Positions 1 through 6,880 of a stretch of 11,011 nucleotides of DNA are shown here, piece after piece; the first letter of the stretch is position 1, and each line of letters begins with the position of its first letter. The notes beneath the pieces are model-generated. The model searched no databases. It saw only the letters and a list, made by a program, of their open reading frames with translations, and was not told where the DNA came from. Location: the NCBI GenBank assembly GCA_030622585.1, contig JAUXFZ010000038.1:1-11011 (forward strand). The letters are read 5' to 3'. This DNA comes from Myxococcales bacterium. GTDB lineage: Bacteria; Myxococcota_A; Polyangia; Polyangiales; Houyiibacteriaceae. Both the position numbers and the translations under genes were made by a program.

Positions 1-56
1 CCCGGCGGCGGCTATACCAGGAATTTCCCGCTGCCCAGGCGCTGAGCCTCCATCAT
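1..56. other. Left-edge stretch with no assignable gene
   Basis: This is the sequence beyond the stop codon of the polyphosphate kinase gene. Short open frames run in from the window edge on the plus strand (one ends at a TGA at 43-45, another at the TAG near 58-60), so a convergent gene could end here, but neither peptide is recognisable. I see no clean stem-loop followed by a T-tract that would act as a terminator for the minus-strand operon. Confidence 0.4.
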
Positions 57-1001
57 CTATAGCTCTCGCGAGCCTGAGATCACGATGTCGGGGTCCGGGA
101 CGAAATCGAGGCTGTCGTCGAGCCGGTCGTAGGCGACTGAGTTCAAGATGACCTTGATGGCGTTCAGCCGTGCCTGATGCTTGTCGTTCGAGCGAATGAT
201 CTTCCACGGCGCGTGCGTGGTATGGGTTCGCTTGAGCATCTCGTACTTCACGTTGGTGAAGTCATCCCAGCGCTCCTGGGCCTGCACGTCGACCTCGCTG
301 AGCTTCCACTGGCGAAGCGGGTCCGCCTTGCGGCGTCCGAACCGCCGGTCCTGTTCCTCTTTCGTCACGCTGAAGTAGAGCTTGATCAGGATGGTGCCTT
401 GCCGCACGAGGTCCTTCTCAAATCCGGTCACGCCACGCATGAAGTTCTTGTAGTCCTTGTCGGTACAAAAACCGAACACGGGTTCGACCATTGCGCGGTT
501 GTACCAACTGCGGTCGAACAACACGACCTCTCCCGCCCGCGGGAAGTGTTGGATGTACTTCTGGAAGAACCATTGCGTTCGCTCGTGCTCGGTGGGCTTG
601 CCGAGCGCGACGACACGGTAGTGCTTCTCGTTCATGTAGCGCGTCACGCGTCGAATGGTTCCGCCCTTGCCAGCGGCGTCACGCCCCTCGAACAAGATGA
701 TCATGCGTGTGCCGGTTTTCTCGAGATGCTGTTGCATCTTGATCAACTCGGCTTGGAACGGCTTGAGCCCTTCTTCGCGAACGTATCGGCTGAGGGCCTT
801 CTTCTTCATCGCCTCGCCGGTCAGGGGGTCAACTTCCGGACCGAGCCTTTGTTCGAGCGAATCGACCTCCTGCTGCAGTTCTGCCGCCGCTTCGCTGCGC
901 CTGGCATTGACCTCCTGCGCCGACGGCACCGGTTCGGCGTCGTGCGAAGGCTCCATCTCAGGCTCGGGGGTCGCTTCCAATGGTGTTTGTTCCTCGTTCA
1001 T
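57..1001 (-). CDS. ppk2: Polyphosphate kinase 2 family protein (class I-like)
   Basis: A cytoplasmic PPK2-family phosphotransferase moves phosphate between polyphosphate and nucleoside mono- or diphosphates, most often making ATP or GTP from polyphosphate. The 314-residue protein has one catalytic domain. Walker A is GRDAAGKGG (residues 106-114), Walker B is VLFDRSWYNRA (160-170), and the basic lid is near 217-233 (DRRFGRRKADP). Residues 1-60 are a low-complexity Glu/Pro-rich leader with a short helical stretch (about 34-53), not part of the core fold. The ATG at 1001 is preceded by AGGAGA at about 5 nt. The gene starts 54 bp after the kinase stop and is probably the last gene of the lipoprotein-PEGA-kinase operon. 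Family assignment is firm. Class I is inferred from the single domain and length; substrate preference (ADP, GDP or AMP) cannot be read from the sequence. Confidence 0.95.
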   Translation of the reverse strand: MNEEQTPLEATPEPEMEPSHDAEPVPSAQEVNARRSEAAAELQQEVDSLEQRLGPEVDPLTGEAMKKKALSRYVREEGLKPFQAELIKMQQHLEKTGTRMIILFEGRDAAGKGGTIRRVTRYMNEKHYRVVALGKPTEHERTQWFFQKYIQHFPRAGEVVLFDRSWYNRAMVEPVFGFCTDKDYKNFMRGVTGFEKDLVRQGTILIKLYFSVTKEEQDRRFGRRKADPLRQWKLSEVDVQAQERWDDFTNVKYEMLKRTHTTHAPWKIIRSNDKHQARLNAIKVILNSVAYDRLDDSLDFVPDPDIVISGSREL

Positions 1002-1055
1002 TTTTCTCCTGCGCGTCGAGTAAATAGGGCAGATCGGCCCGCGCGCAAAGATCGC

Positions 1056-2651
1056 TCACTTCGTCAAATCGAAGTCCAACGTTTTCCGTTGGCCAGGGCG
1101 GAGACGGATCGTTTGCGTTTTGAAAGGGCTTTCCTGACCGGCGCTGATCTTGTACCGGCCCGGTTTGAGCGGTTCGTTTTTCAGTGGAGCCAGGCCATAC
1201 GGCTTGCCGTTCACCCAGACTTTTCCCCAAGGGAAGACCACGACCGTGAGGCGCGCGGGGCGGGGCGGAGTGGCTATCGGCTGCGCGGGGCCCGCAGCGT
1301 CGACCGAGGGCGCGGCTGCGGCCTGCTCCGCGTCGTCCGTTGCCTCGTCGGTCTTGCTCTGCGTCTCGCCATCCGTCTTGCCATCCGTCTTGTCGAGCGC
1401 GTCGTTCGCGCTCGAGTCCCTTTCAGCATCCACTTGGACGGTGGCCGGTTCTGCCGACCAAAGCGCGATGGCGCCGGCAGCGACGACGCCTGCGATGAGT
1501 AGCGTGCCCGCAAGCGTTCGACCGAACCCCCGCCTCGTCTGGGCCCCGGACGGAGGACCCTGCGAACCGAGTGGGGTGGCGCCTGCGATTGAGGGGGCGC
1601 CGCCGGTCTGCTGAGACCCGGTCTCGCTTTGTCTCGGGAGAGGGTCGGTCACCTTGGCGGCGGCTGCCAGGGCCAGTGCGTCTTCTGCGCTGATACGATC
1701 CTCCGCCGCGCGGCATTGGGCGACGAGCTTCCCGACCTTTCGGCGGGCACGCTGGGATGGGACGAACTCGTCGAGTAGATCGATCAGTACGGACGCATTC
1801 TCGGGTCGCTCGTCGCGGTCGGGCCGGAGCAGGCTCTCGATGACGCCGCACAGCTCGGGGGGTGCGTCCGGCGCGAGCCCGTGCAGCGGGGGATGATCGC
1901 CCGACAAGGTCAACATGATGGTCGCGGGGTCGTGGGCTCCGTCGTAGGGACGCTGTCCTCCGAGCGCCTCGAACAGCACCACGCCGAGCGCGAACAGGTC
2001 CGCGCGCCCGTCGAGCGGCTCCGCCCGAAGCTGCTCCGGCGACATGTAGGGGACTTTCCCTTTCACCGCGCTTTGCTTACGCGAGGTGCCCGAGATCGCT
2101 TTCGCGACCCCAAAATCGGAAAGTAAGACCTCGCCACGGCGGCTGACGAGCACGTTCCCGGGCGAGATGTCTCGATGCACGATCGCGTCGATTTCGGAGC
2201 CGTCGGCATCCCTTCCGGCGCCTGGAGCGTGGGCGTGTTCGAGGGCAGCGGCCAGGTCATGGCCGAACAGTGCGACGAGGTCGTGCGGCAGGCGTGCACC
2301 GTCCTGTGCGTCGAGCAGCACTCGTAGGTCTGCTCCGTCTACGAGCTCGAGGGCCATGTAGGGCGTTCCGTCGATCTCGCCGAAGTCGATCACGCCGACG
2401 ATGTTGCTGTGCCGCAACTTGGCCGCGAGCCGAGCCTCCCGCTCGAACAGCCTCACGAAGTCTTCGTTGTCCCGAAAGAAGGGGAGCACCAGCTTGAGGC
2501 ACACGTGCTGCGCAAACCCACTAGGTCCGCGGCGGATGGCCTCGTACGTTTCGGCCATGCCCCCCACGCCCAGACGCCGGATCAAGCGATAGGGACCGAA
2601 ATCCTCACCAATGATGTCGCTCAGGGAAGTCTGGGAGTGAACTTTCGACAT
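1056..2651 (-). CDS. Membrane-anchored Ser/Thr protein kinase with PEGA-like C-terminal domain
   Basis: This is a eukaryotic-type (Hanks) Ser/Thr kinase of 531 residues with a full catalytic set. The glycine loop is LGVGGMAETY (27-36), the ATP lysine K53 lies in VCLKLV, and the helix-C glutamate is about E72. The catalytic loop is HRDISPGN (159-166), the metal-binding DFG is at 179-181, and YMSPEQL (202-208) replaces the usual APE. Residues about 300-375 form a Pro/Gly/Ala-rich linker, followed by one membrane helix (about 379-399). Next come a repetitive Lys/Thr/Asp/Glu segment (421-440) and a PEGA-like beta domain (about 467-530: VWVNGKPYGLAP, then LKPGRYKI). The expected topology is kinase inside and PEGA outside. 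The ATG at 2651 has only a weak ribosome site. The gene lies 59 bp after the PEGA protein and 54 bp before ppk2. Its substrates are unknown; the co-transcribed PEGA protein and PPK2 are candidates by context only. Confidence 0.95.
   Translation of the reverse strand: MSKVHSQTSLSDIIGEDFGPYRLIRRLGVGGMAETYEAIRRGPSGFAQHVCLKLVLPFFRDNEDFVRLFEREARLAAKLRHSNIVGVIDFGEIDGTPYMALELVDGADLRVLLDAQDGARLPHDLVALFGHDLAAALEHAHAPGAGRDADGSEIDAIVHRDISPGNVLVSRRGEVLLSDFGVAKAISGTSRKQSAVKGKVPYMSPEQLRAEPLDGRADLFALGVVLFEALGGQRPYDGAHDPATIMLTLSGDHPPLHGLAPDAPPELCGVIESLLRPDRDERPENASVLIDLLDEFVPSQRARRKVGKLVAQCRAAEDRISAEDALALAAAAKVTDPLPRQSETGSQQTGGAPSIAGATPLGSQGPPSGAQTRRGFGRTLAGTLLIAGVVAAGAIALWSAEPATVQVDAERDSSANDALDKTDGKTDGETQSKTDEATDDAEQAAAAPSVDAAGPAQPIATPPRPARLTVVVFPWGKVWVNGKPYGLAPLKNEPLKPGRYKISAGQESPFKTQTIRLRPGQRKTLDFDLTK
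1369..1392. repeat. 12-bp tandem repeat, two exact in-frame copies
   Basis: The unit CCATCCGTCTTG occurs twice back to back. On the minus strand it encodes the duplicated KTDG in the periplasmic linker of the kinase (residues 421-428), and degenerate copies continue on either side (GETQSKTDE). In-frame 12-bp units can expand or contract without breaking the gene, so linker length may vary between strains. Confidence 0.8.
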
Positions 2652-2710
2652 TGCTCAAGGCAGCGTGCCGCGAACCACCAAGTCACGACGCATGCCTCAC
2701 AAGCATACTG

Positions 2711-3832
2711 CTAAATTCCAGGATTGAACAGCGCGGCTGGTTCGCGCCTCGATACCGCAACGTCCCCACACTTTCCCTCGATGAGCTTGCGAACTGCGAC
2801 AGCCAAGGCTTCGCGGCTTGGCCCTTCGGCCGTCGCCGGGATGAGGCTACATCCTTGCCGACTCCCGGTTCTGCTGACCAGCCCGACCGCGACGGTGTCG
2901 GCCGTGAGCGCCGAGACGATGACAGTCGTATAGGCGGGCAGGAGCTCGGCGATCTCTCGCGCGTCGGTTGCGCGCCAGCCGTTGCGGCGCTCCTTCGGGT
3001 ATTCGAGGCGCAGAATCGGCTCGGTCCGAACGGTGCGATCGAAGCGGTCGTCCACCACTTGCTTCGTCGTTCCCGGACCGACCTTCGCGGAATGAACTCG
3101 CCCGCGCCGCGTGCCGTCGCATTCGACCTGCACGCCGTACTCACCAACCGATAGCGTCGTGATCTCGAGCGGCGTCTCACCAAGGCGCACTCCATTGACG
3201 CGAACGCTGCAACCGGGGGGAGCGCTCTCCACGATCAGACTCCCCGCTCGGGCGCGCCCCTGTTTGCGCGCCTGCCGGTAGAGCGCCAGCACCTGTGGCG
3301 GATGCATCAGGGTCGCGGGCTCTGCGTTGGGCACCAGGACCACGCATTCGGAGGCATGGGCCTCCGCGCTCGTTGCGTCGTCTGTTTCCAGCAGAGCTCG
3401 CACCATGTAGAGGCACGTATCGAGCGCCCGCTGCGCTTGTTCCGGGTTCCGGTTGATCTCCTCGGTCGCGGTTCGAGACAATCGTTCCGCCCGGTCGAGG
3501 TGAGTGAAAGCCGCTGCATGGTCGCCCTTGGTCAACGCTCGAATGGCCGCACGCGAATGTTGATCCCACTTCTCGAGTGCGTCTTTCGTGATCGCGAAGG
3601 CCGCAGTCGATCCTCGGTGCTGGAACCGCGCCGCCGCTGCGTCGGAAGACCAGACCCGTCGACCATGTCGCTCGAGCTCGCGAGTGACGTCCGCCACCAC
3701 GCGCTCCATGAACGGCGGCATCTCGCCGTTCGTCGCGGGCACGACCGCCCAATCACCGACCTCGGCAAACGCACCTGGAACGTGAGCGAGTGCGAGTGAC
3801 GTGACGAGGAGCAATAGAGGTGAGCGCTTCAT
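2711..3832 (-). CDS. Exported PEGA-domain protein, function unknown
   Basis: The 373-residue protein starts with a classical signal peptide: MKR, then a Leu-rich core, with likely cleavage after VPGAFA near residue 23. It is therefore probably periplasmic. Residues about 80-190 are Ala-rich and helical (TPR-like in composition, no clear repeat register). Residues about 196-260 form a PEGA domain: SLIVESAPPGCSVRVNG, then GETPLEI and LSVGEYGVQVEC. The C-terminal part (about 275-365) has no motif I recognise. The ATG at 3832 follows GGGAGA at good spacing. The gene begins 40 bp after the lipoprotein stop, and 59 bp separate its end from the kinase start. PEGA domains are thought to bind surface or cell-wall ligands, and the neighbouring kinase has a related tail, so the two may share an envelope site. 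That link is an inference. Confidence 0.85.
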   Translation of the reverse strand: MKRSPLLLLVTSLALAHVPGAFAEVGDWAVVPATNGEMPPFMERVVADVTRELERHGRRVWSSDAAAARFQHRGSTAAFAITKDALEKWDQHSRAAIRALTKGDHAAAFTHLDRAERLSRTATEEINRNPEQAQRALDTCLYMVRALLETDDATSAEAHASECVVLVPNAEPATLMHPPQVLALYRQARKQGRARAGSLIVESAPPGCSVRVNGVRLGETPLEITTLSVGEYGVQVECDGTRRGRVHSAKVGPGTTKQVVDDRFDRTVRTEPILRLEYPKERRNGWRATDAREIAELLPAYTTVIVSALTADTVAVGLVSRTGSRQGCSLIPATAEGPSREALAVAVRKLIEGKCGDVAVSRREPAALFNPGI

Positions 3833-3872
3833 GATTTCTCCCTGGCGTAGGTTGGTGTTGATGTAGCTCCGC

Positions 3873-4475
3873 TCACTGCGCCGGTACCGGGCCGGCAGTG
3901 GTGAAATGGAGGTCGATCTTGACGAATCCCTGGTCGTCGTAGGAGACGCCCGCGAAGTTCACATCGATCCGCGTTGGGTCGAACGAGATGTCGATGTTTT
4001 CGATATCGACGTTGGTCTCCTCGGTATCGACGCGCGCGCCAACGAGGAGCGCGTTGTGCTCCCGCAGTACAATGTCGAACATGTATCCTTCAAAGTCTGC
4101 GTTCGGGAAACGACCAGACTGGGCCACATTGGAAAAGTCGAAGATGAGGCTTCCGATGCCGTGGTCGAGTTGGATTTCGACGCCGGGGTTCGGGCCCTCG
4201 GCGCAGGGCGACTCTAGCGACCGGACCTGCTCGGCCGAGAACTCCATTCCCTCGCCCACTTCCGCGCGCAGCGCCTTCGGGCTCTCGCGCTCGCAGCGGG
4301 TGGAGTAGCGGACGAGCTCGAGCTGCGCGCCCTCGAGGCATCCGGGTTCGACGATCGAGCTAGGATCGAAGTCCCCAGAATCCAGGGAAAAACCGCATCC
4401 TGCAACGAGTCCCAGTGTGCTGCCCAAGATGAGCGAGGCGACTTTGCATGGTCTCTTCGTGATTGTGTGCTGCAT
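3873..4475 (-). CDS. Small predicted lipoprotein, function unknown
   Basis: This 200-residue protein has a lipoprotein signal: basic MQHTITKRPCK, a hydrophobic stretch, then the lipobox LVAGC with lipidated Cys27. The residue after Cys27 is Gly, so nothing in the sequence suggests inner-membrane retention. The mature part is acidic, contains three further cysteines (46, 61, 91), and looks beta-rich near its end, with alternating segments such as VDIENIDISFD and FVKIDLHFTT. I recognise no family. The ATG at 4475 was chosen because AGAAGGA (4483-4489) precedes it by 7 nt and the signal peptide begins directly after it; the frame stays open to 4640, but the extra residues look non-coding and would cover the promoter. 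It is the first gene of the likely four-gene operon. Confidence 0.75.
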   Translation of the reverse strand: MQHTITKRPCKVASLILGSTLGLVAGCGFSLDSGDFDPSSIVEPGCLEGAQLELVRYSTRCERESPKALRAEVGEGMEFSAEQVRSLESPCAEGPNPGVEIQLDHGIGSLIFDFSNVAQSGRFPNADFEGYMFDIVLREHNALLVGARVDTEETNVDIENIDISFDPTRIDVNFAGVSYDDQGFVKIDLHFTTAGPVPAQ

Positions 4476-4482
4476 GGCGACG

Positions 4483-4489
4483 TCCTTCT
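4483..4489 (-). promoter_or_regulatory. Shine-Dalgarno site fixing the lipoprotein start
   Basis: AGAAGGA on the minus strand, 7 nt before the ATG at 4475. It supports this start over the longer open frame that begins at 4640. Confidence 0.75.
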
Positions 4490-4534
4490 GGTTGAGCTCG
4501 CGGCTTTCATCGGGGCCGTGTTGCGGACGGTTGC

Positions 4535-4551
4535 TGCAGCGATCGTGCCAA
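4535..4551 (-). promoter_or_regulatory. Predicted sigma-54 (-24/-12) promoter of the lipoprotein-PEGA-kinase-ppk2 operon
   Basis: On the minus strand the element reads T-TGGCACG-ATCG-CTGCA. The GG and GC pairs are 12 bases apart, as the sigma-54 holoenzyme requires, and the only departure from TGGCACG-N4-TTGC(A/T) is C for the first T of the -12 block. With the GC at -13/-12, transcription would start near 4524, giving a 49-nt leader that contains the lipoprotein ribosome site. The same core recurs before the LuxR and RND genes. Confidence 0.75.
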
Positions 4552-4577
4552 GCGAAAAGCACAATGGTTTCAGAGGA

Positions 4578-4596
4578 CTGCTCTCCGCTGCTCTCC
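4578..4596. repeat. Direct repeat with a 10-bp period upstream of the lipoprotein promoter
   Basis: CTGCTCTCC occurs twice (4578-4586 and 4588-4596) with one base between the copies, so the copies are one helical turn apart. They sit about 54-72 bp upstream of the predicted start at 4524, between the -24 element and the inverted repeat. This could be a binding site on one DNA face, or chance. Confidence 0.5.
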
Positions 4597-4602
4597 TTCG
4601 TG

Positions 4603-4640
4603 ATGACGCTCGTCGTCGAAATCGCGACGGCGGGCGTCAT
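4603..4640. promoter_or_regulatory. Inverted repeat, candidate activator (enhancer) site for the lipoprotein operon
   Basis: ATGACGC (4603-4609) and its exact complement GCGTCAT (4634-4640) are separated by 24 bp. Relative to the predicted start at 4524 the arms lie at about -79 to -85 and -110 to -116, which is the usual distance for enhancer sites of sigma-54 activators. The ATGACG half-site also occurs before the LuxR gene. Such hexamers are also present inside coding regions of this window, so the half-site alone is weak evidence. Confidence 0.45.
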
Positions 4641-4673
4641 GTCGACCGGTGAGCGGCAGCCCTCAGGCCGGCT

Positions 4674-6299
4674 CTACCGTCGTGGATGCTTAAACTTCTC
4701 GGGGTCGATCTCGAGCGTCGCCATTCGGCTGATGAGCCCTGTGCGCGGAACGCCGAGTATTCGTGCGGTGCGGGCGACGATGCCTTCGCACGCCCCGAGC
4801 GCGTCCTCGATGATCCCCTTCTCGAGCACATCGAGCCCCTCTTTTTGCTCGGCGAGGTGCTTCCAACGGCCTTCGATCTCGTTGCCGGCCGACCCGCTCG
4901 TCGACTGGGCGGCCGGTGCCGCGGGAGCTCCGCCCACCGGGTGTTCACCCTCGACGTCCAAGTGCCGGGTCTCGATCACCGGGTCCGTGGCGTCGCTTGC
5001 ACGCAGGCGGTTTCTGGCGCGTTCCAGGACAGCCTCGAGCTCGCGGATGTTGCCACCCCAATGCAGGTGCGGTGCCGTCAGCAGGTCATGTGCGCCCTTG
5101 TCCAACTCCCAGTCGGTCGTGCCGTCGGTTCGGTTCAAGTAGCGGATGGCGATCTTGGGGATGTCTTCGCGCCGGTCGCGCAGTGGTGGGAGGACGATCG
5201 GGACCGTGCCGAGGCGGTAGTACAGATCCTGGCGGAAGCGCTTGTCTGAGATGGCTTGCGTGATGTCGCCGTTGGTGACCGAGATCAGGCGTAGGTTGGC
5301 GTGTTTCGGCTCGCGCCCTTGATAGCCGAGCGGCCGATACGACCCGAACTGCGTGAAATCGAGGAGCAACTGCTGAGCGTGGCGGGGAAGGTTGAGCACT
5401 TCGTCGAGGATCAGCGTCCCCTCGCTTGCGTACTCGACCAGGCCAATCCGTTTGGAGACCGCGCCCGAAAACGCCCCTCGCTCGTGTCCGAAAAGCTCCG
5501 AGGTGATCGTGTTCAGGTCGTCCGCTAGACCGAGCGTCGCGCGAACGATGGGCTCCCTGTTGCTCGCTCGCGCGAACGCGGTGGCGAGCTGAGTTTTTCC
5601 GGTTCCCGATTCGCCTAGGATCATGATGGACGCGTTTCCGCCCATCGCAGCTCGGAGCTCAGCGCGAATCGTTGCCATGCTCTCGCACGACAGGAGCTCG
5701 TCGAGGCCGAGATAGTGGTCGTTGTGGTCCTTGGCGCGCTCTACGCGGAGATCTTCCTGCGTCGCCTCGATCAAGGTCTGCTGCGCGATCATCCCGCCCA
5801 GCAGGGCGCCGACGCATTCGATGAACTCGAGGACCGACGCTTGCTCGCCCTCGTTTCCTGGGAACTCCAAATACATCACGCCGATGAGGGTGCGGCCCTG
5901 CCGCGATACGGTGGGTCGCGACCAAAGCGGGGAGGCGACGAACGACCCAGTCGGCGTGTACGGCACCGGGCCCGCGACCGTCTTGAGCTCGCTGTGGACC
6001 CGGCTCAACATCTCCGTCACGTGCTGTGCCAGCACGGCGGGTGGCACGCCGCGGAACCCCGCCGTCCGCGAGCGATGCATCGGCCCAGCTCCGCCTTTGG
6101 TTTCCAAGGTGCTCCAGGCGGAGCTCGCTCCGAGCTGGACACACAGCGCTTCCAACGTTTCCTCGATGAAGCGTCCGCCGTGGAGCCCGGTTACGCCCGC
6201 TGCCACGATTTCGCCCATGCGCGGCCACGGGTCTGGGTTCTCCGCTGCAGACATCAGGCCCGCCGAGAATACCCGGTTGAGGCTGCTACGACTACCCAT
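4674..6299 (-). CDS. Sigma-54-dependent transcriptional activator (GAF, AAA+, Fis-type HTH)
   Basis: A bacterial enhancer-binding protein of 541 residues that uses ATP to open sigma-54 promoter complexes. An N-terminal GAF-like sensor (about 27-180, with LIGVMYLEFP at 138-147) is followed by the AAA+ domain: Walker A GESGTGKT (229-236), sigma-54 contact loop GAFSGA (275-280), Walker B LILDE (296-300), arginine-finger segment RFRQDLYYRL (354-363) and sensor II HWGGNIREL (413-421). A flexible Ala/Pro/Gly/Ser linker (about 455-473) leads to a Fis-type HTH (about 491-530). The contact loop has Ser where GAFTGA has Thr, a conservative change. There is no receiver domain, so control is probably by a ligand or partner at GAF. 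The gene overlaps the LuxR stop by 8 bp, suggesting translational coupling; its own ribosome site is poor. Met16 (ATG at 6254) is an alternative start. Confidence 0.93.
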   Translation of the reverse strand: MGSRSSLNRVFSAGLMSAAENPDPWPRMGEIVAAGVTGLHGGRFIEETLEALCVQLGASSAWSTLETKGGAGPMHRSRTAGFRGVPPAVLAQHVTEMLSRVHSELKTVAGPVPYTPTGSFVASPLWSRPTVSRQGRTLIGVMYLEFPGNEGEQASVLEFIECVGALLGGMIAQQTLIEATQEDLRVERAKDHNDHYLGLDELLSCESMATIRAELRAAMGGNASIMILGESGTGKTQLATAFARASNREPIVRATLGLADDLNTITSELFGHERGAFSGAVSKRIGLVEYASEGTLILDEVLNLPRHAQQLLLDFTQFGSYRPLGYQGREPKHANLRLISVTNGDITQAISDKRFRQDLYYRLGTVPIVLPPLRDRREDIPKIAIRYLNRTDGTTDWELDKGAHDLLTAPHLHWGGNIRELEAVLERARNRLRASDATDPVIETRHLDVEGEHPVGGAPAAPAAQSTSGSAGNEIEGRWKHLAEQKEGLDVLEKGIIEDALGACEGIVARTARILGVPRTGLISRMATLEIDPEKFKHPRR

Positions 6300-6786
6300 T
6301 GTGTGAGCGCGCCGCTTGAGTTGGAAAAACCAGCACTCTAACCATCACCACGAGCTGAGCCTTCGTGCGGACGCCGAGTTTTCGCATCGCCGCTCTGAGC
6401 AAGGTGGACACGCGCGACGGGCTGATCCCCAACCGGTATCCGGTGAGCTTGCTGCTCTCGCCTACCGCCGCGCCCATCGCCACCTCCTGCTCCCGCGCCG
6501 TGAGCCCGCACGCACAGCGTGGTCGGCTGGTGTTGGATTTGACGAGGATGAACCGCCGGCCGTCGACGTCGAACCAATCCACCAAGCTCAGCCGTCCACG
6601 GACCAAGCCCTCCCAAAGCAGGAGCGCGCGTGCGGTCTCGCTCTCGCCGACCGCCCGGGGAGTGCGGTCGAGCGTCAGGGCCGCCTCGCGGAGCGACTCG
6701 CGCCGCTCGCGTTCCCGAAGCTCTCGAGGGCGAGCCTCCCGCACGGGGCGGAGATAGGCCGGCGATATCTTTCTCGCTGCATCCAT
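6292..6786 (-). CDS. LuxR-type HTH transcriptional regulator
   Basis: A 164-residue DNA-binding protein. The N-terminal third is basic and Arg/Glu-rich. The middle has LWEGLVRGRLSLVDWFDVDGRRFILV (about 57-82), a segment I associate with myxobacterial LuxR-type proteins. The C-terminal LuxR HTH spans about 95-151: LTAREQEVAM, then GISPSRVSTLLRAAMRKLGV as the recognition region. No receiver or autoinducer domain is present. The ATG at 6786 was chosen for its strong ribosome site; the frame extends to a TTG at 6861, but that start has no support. Its stop overlaps the sigma-54 activator start by 8 bp, so the two are probably co-expressed and may act in one circuit. A -24/-12-like element lies directly upstream but would start the RNA only 3 nt before this ATG. 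Confidence 0.85.
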   Translation of the reverse strand: MDAARKISPAYLRPVREARPRELRERERRESLREAALTLDRTPRAVGESETARALLLWEGLVRGRLSLVDWFDVDGRRFILVKSNTSRPRCACGLTAREQEVAMGAAVGESSKLTGYRLGISPSRVSTLLRAAMRKLGVRTKAQLVVMVRVLVFPTQAARSHNG

Positions 6787-6791
6787 ACGCG

Positions 6792-6800
6792 CCTCCCCTT
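6792..6800 (-). promoter_or_regulatory. Strong Shine-Dalgarno site of the LuxR gene
   Basis: AAGGGGAGG on the minus strand, 5 nt before the ATG at 6786. It decides the start codon. It lies between the -12 block of the sigma-54-like element and the transcription start predicted from it, so it would not be on an RNA made from that element. Confidence 0.8.
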
Positions 6801-6816
6801 GCAGCGCCCGTGCCAG
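6800..6816 (-). promoter_or_regulatory. Sigma-54 (-24/-12)-like element before the LuxR gene
   Basis: The minus strand reads C-TGGCACG-GGCG-CTGCA, matching the other two elements at all fixed positions and with the correct 12-base spacing. The predicted start is near 6789, only 3 nt before the LuxR ATG and downstream of its ribosome site. It could yield a nearly leaderless mRNA, serve mainly the downstream activator gene, or be a non-productive or repressive binding site. Confidence is lower than for the other two for this reason. Confidence 0.5.
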
Positions 6817-6863
6817 CGAAAAAACGCTGTAATTGCGCGCCTCACGGAAGCGGCTCAGCAAGA

Positions 6864-6880
6864 ATGACGACGGTCGTCAT
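6864..6880. promoter_or_regulatory. 17-bp palindrome, candidate activator site of the LuxR/activator operon
   Basis: ATGACGAC and GTCGTCAT flank a single G, giving perfect 8-bp arms. A further copy of the right half, GACGTCAT, occurs at 6896-6903, 23 bp on. The arms lie about 78-94 bp upstream of the LuxR ATG (-75 to -91 from the start predicted for the -24/-12 element). Size and symmetry fit a dimeric HTH protein such as the Fis-type activator or the LuxR protein encoded just downstream. Confidence 0.55.

Noticed and set aside
177..1502. 441-codon open frame on the plus strand
   Set aside because: It runs antisense across the ppk2 gene, the gap and the kinase gene, is rich in Arg/Leu as expected for a GC-rich shadow frame, and shows no domain.
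2662..2679. Possible fourth sigma-54 element before the kinase (TGGTTCG-CGGC-ACGCT)
   Set aside because: Spacing of GG and GC fits, but two bases of the -24 block and two of the -12 block differ, far weaker than the other three, and the gene sits inside an apparent operon.
4476..4640. Longer lipoprotein start at 4640
   Set aside because: It would bury the lipoprotein signal peptide at residue 56 and overlap the predicted promoter; the ATG at 4475 has a good ribosome site.
4651..4674. Hairpin after the activator stop (GAGCCGGC with GCCGCTC)
   Set aside because: The stem has a bulged base and no T-tract follows, so it is not a convincing intrinsic terminator.
6787..6861. Longer LuxR frame starting at TTG 6861
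   Set aside because: There is no ribosome site before the TTG, whereas the ATG at 6786 has AAGGGGAGG at 5 nt. If this longer start were real, the 6800-6816 element would lie inside the gene.
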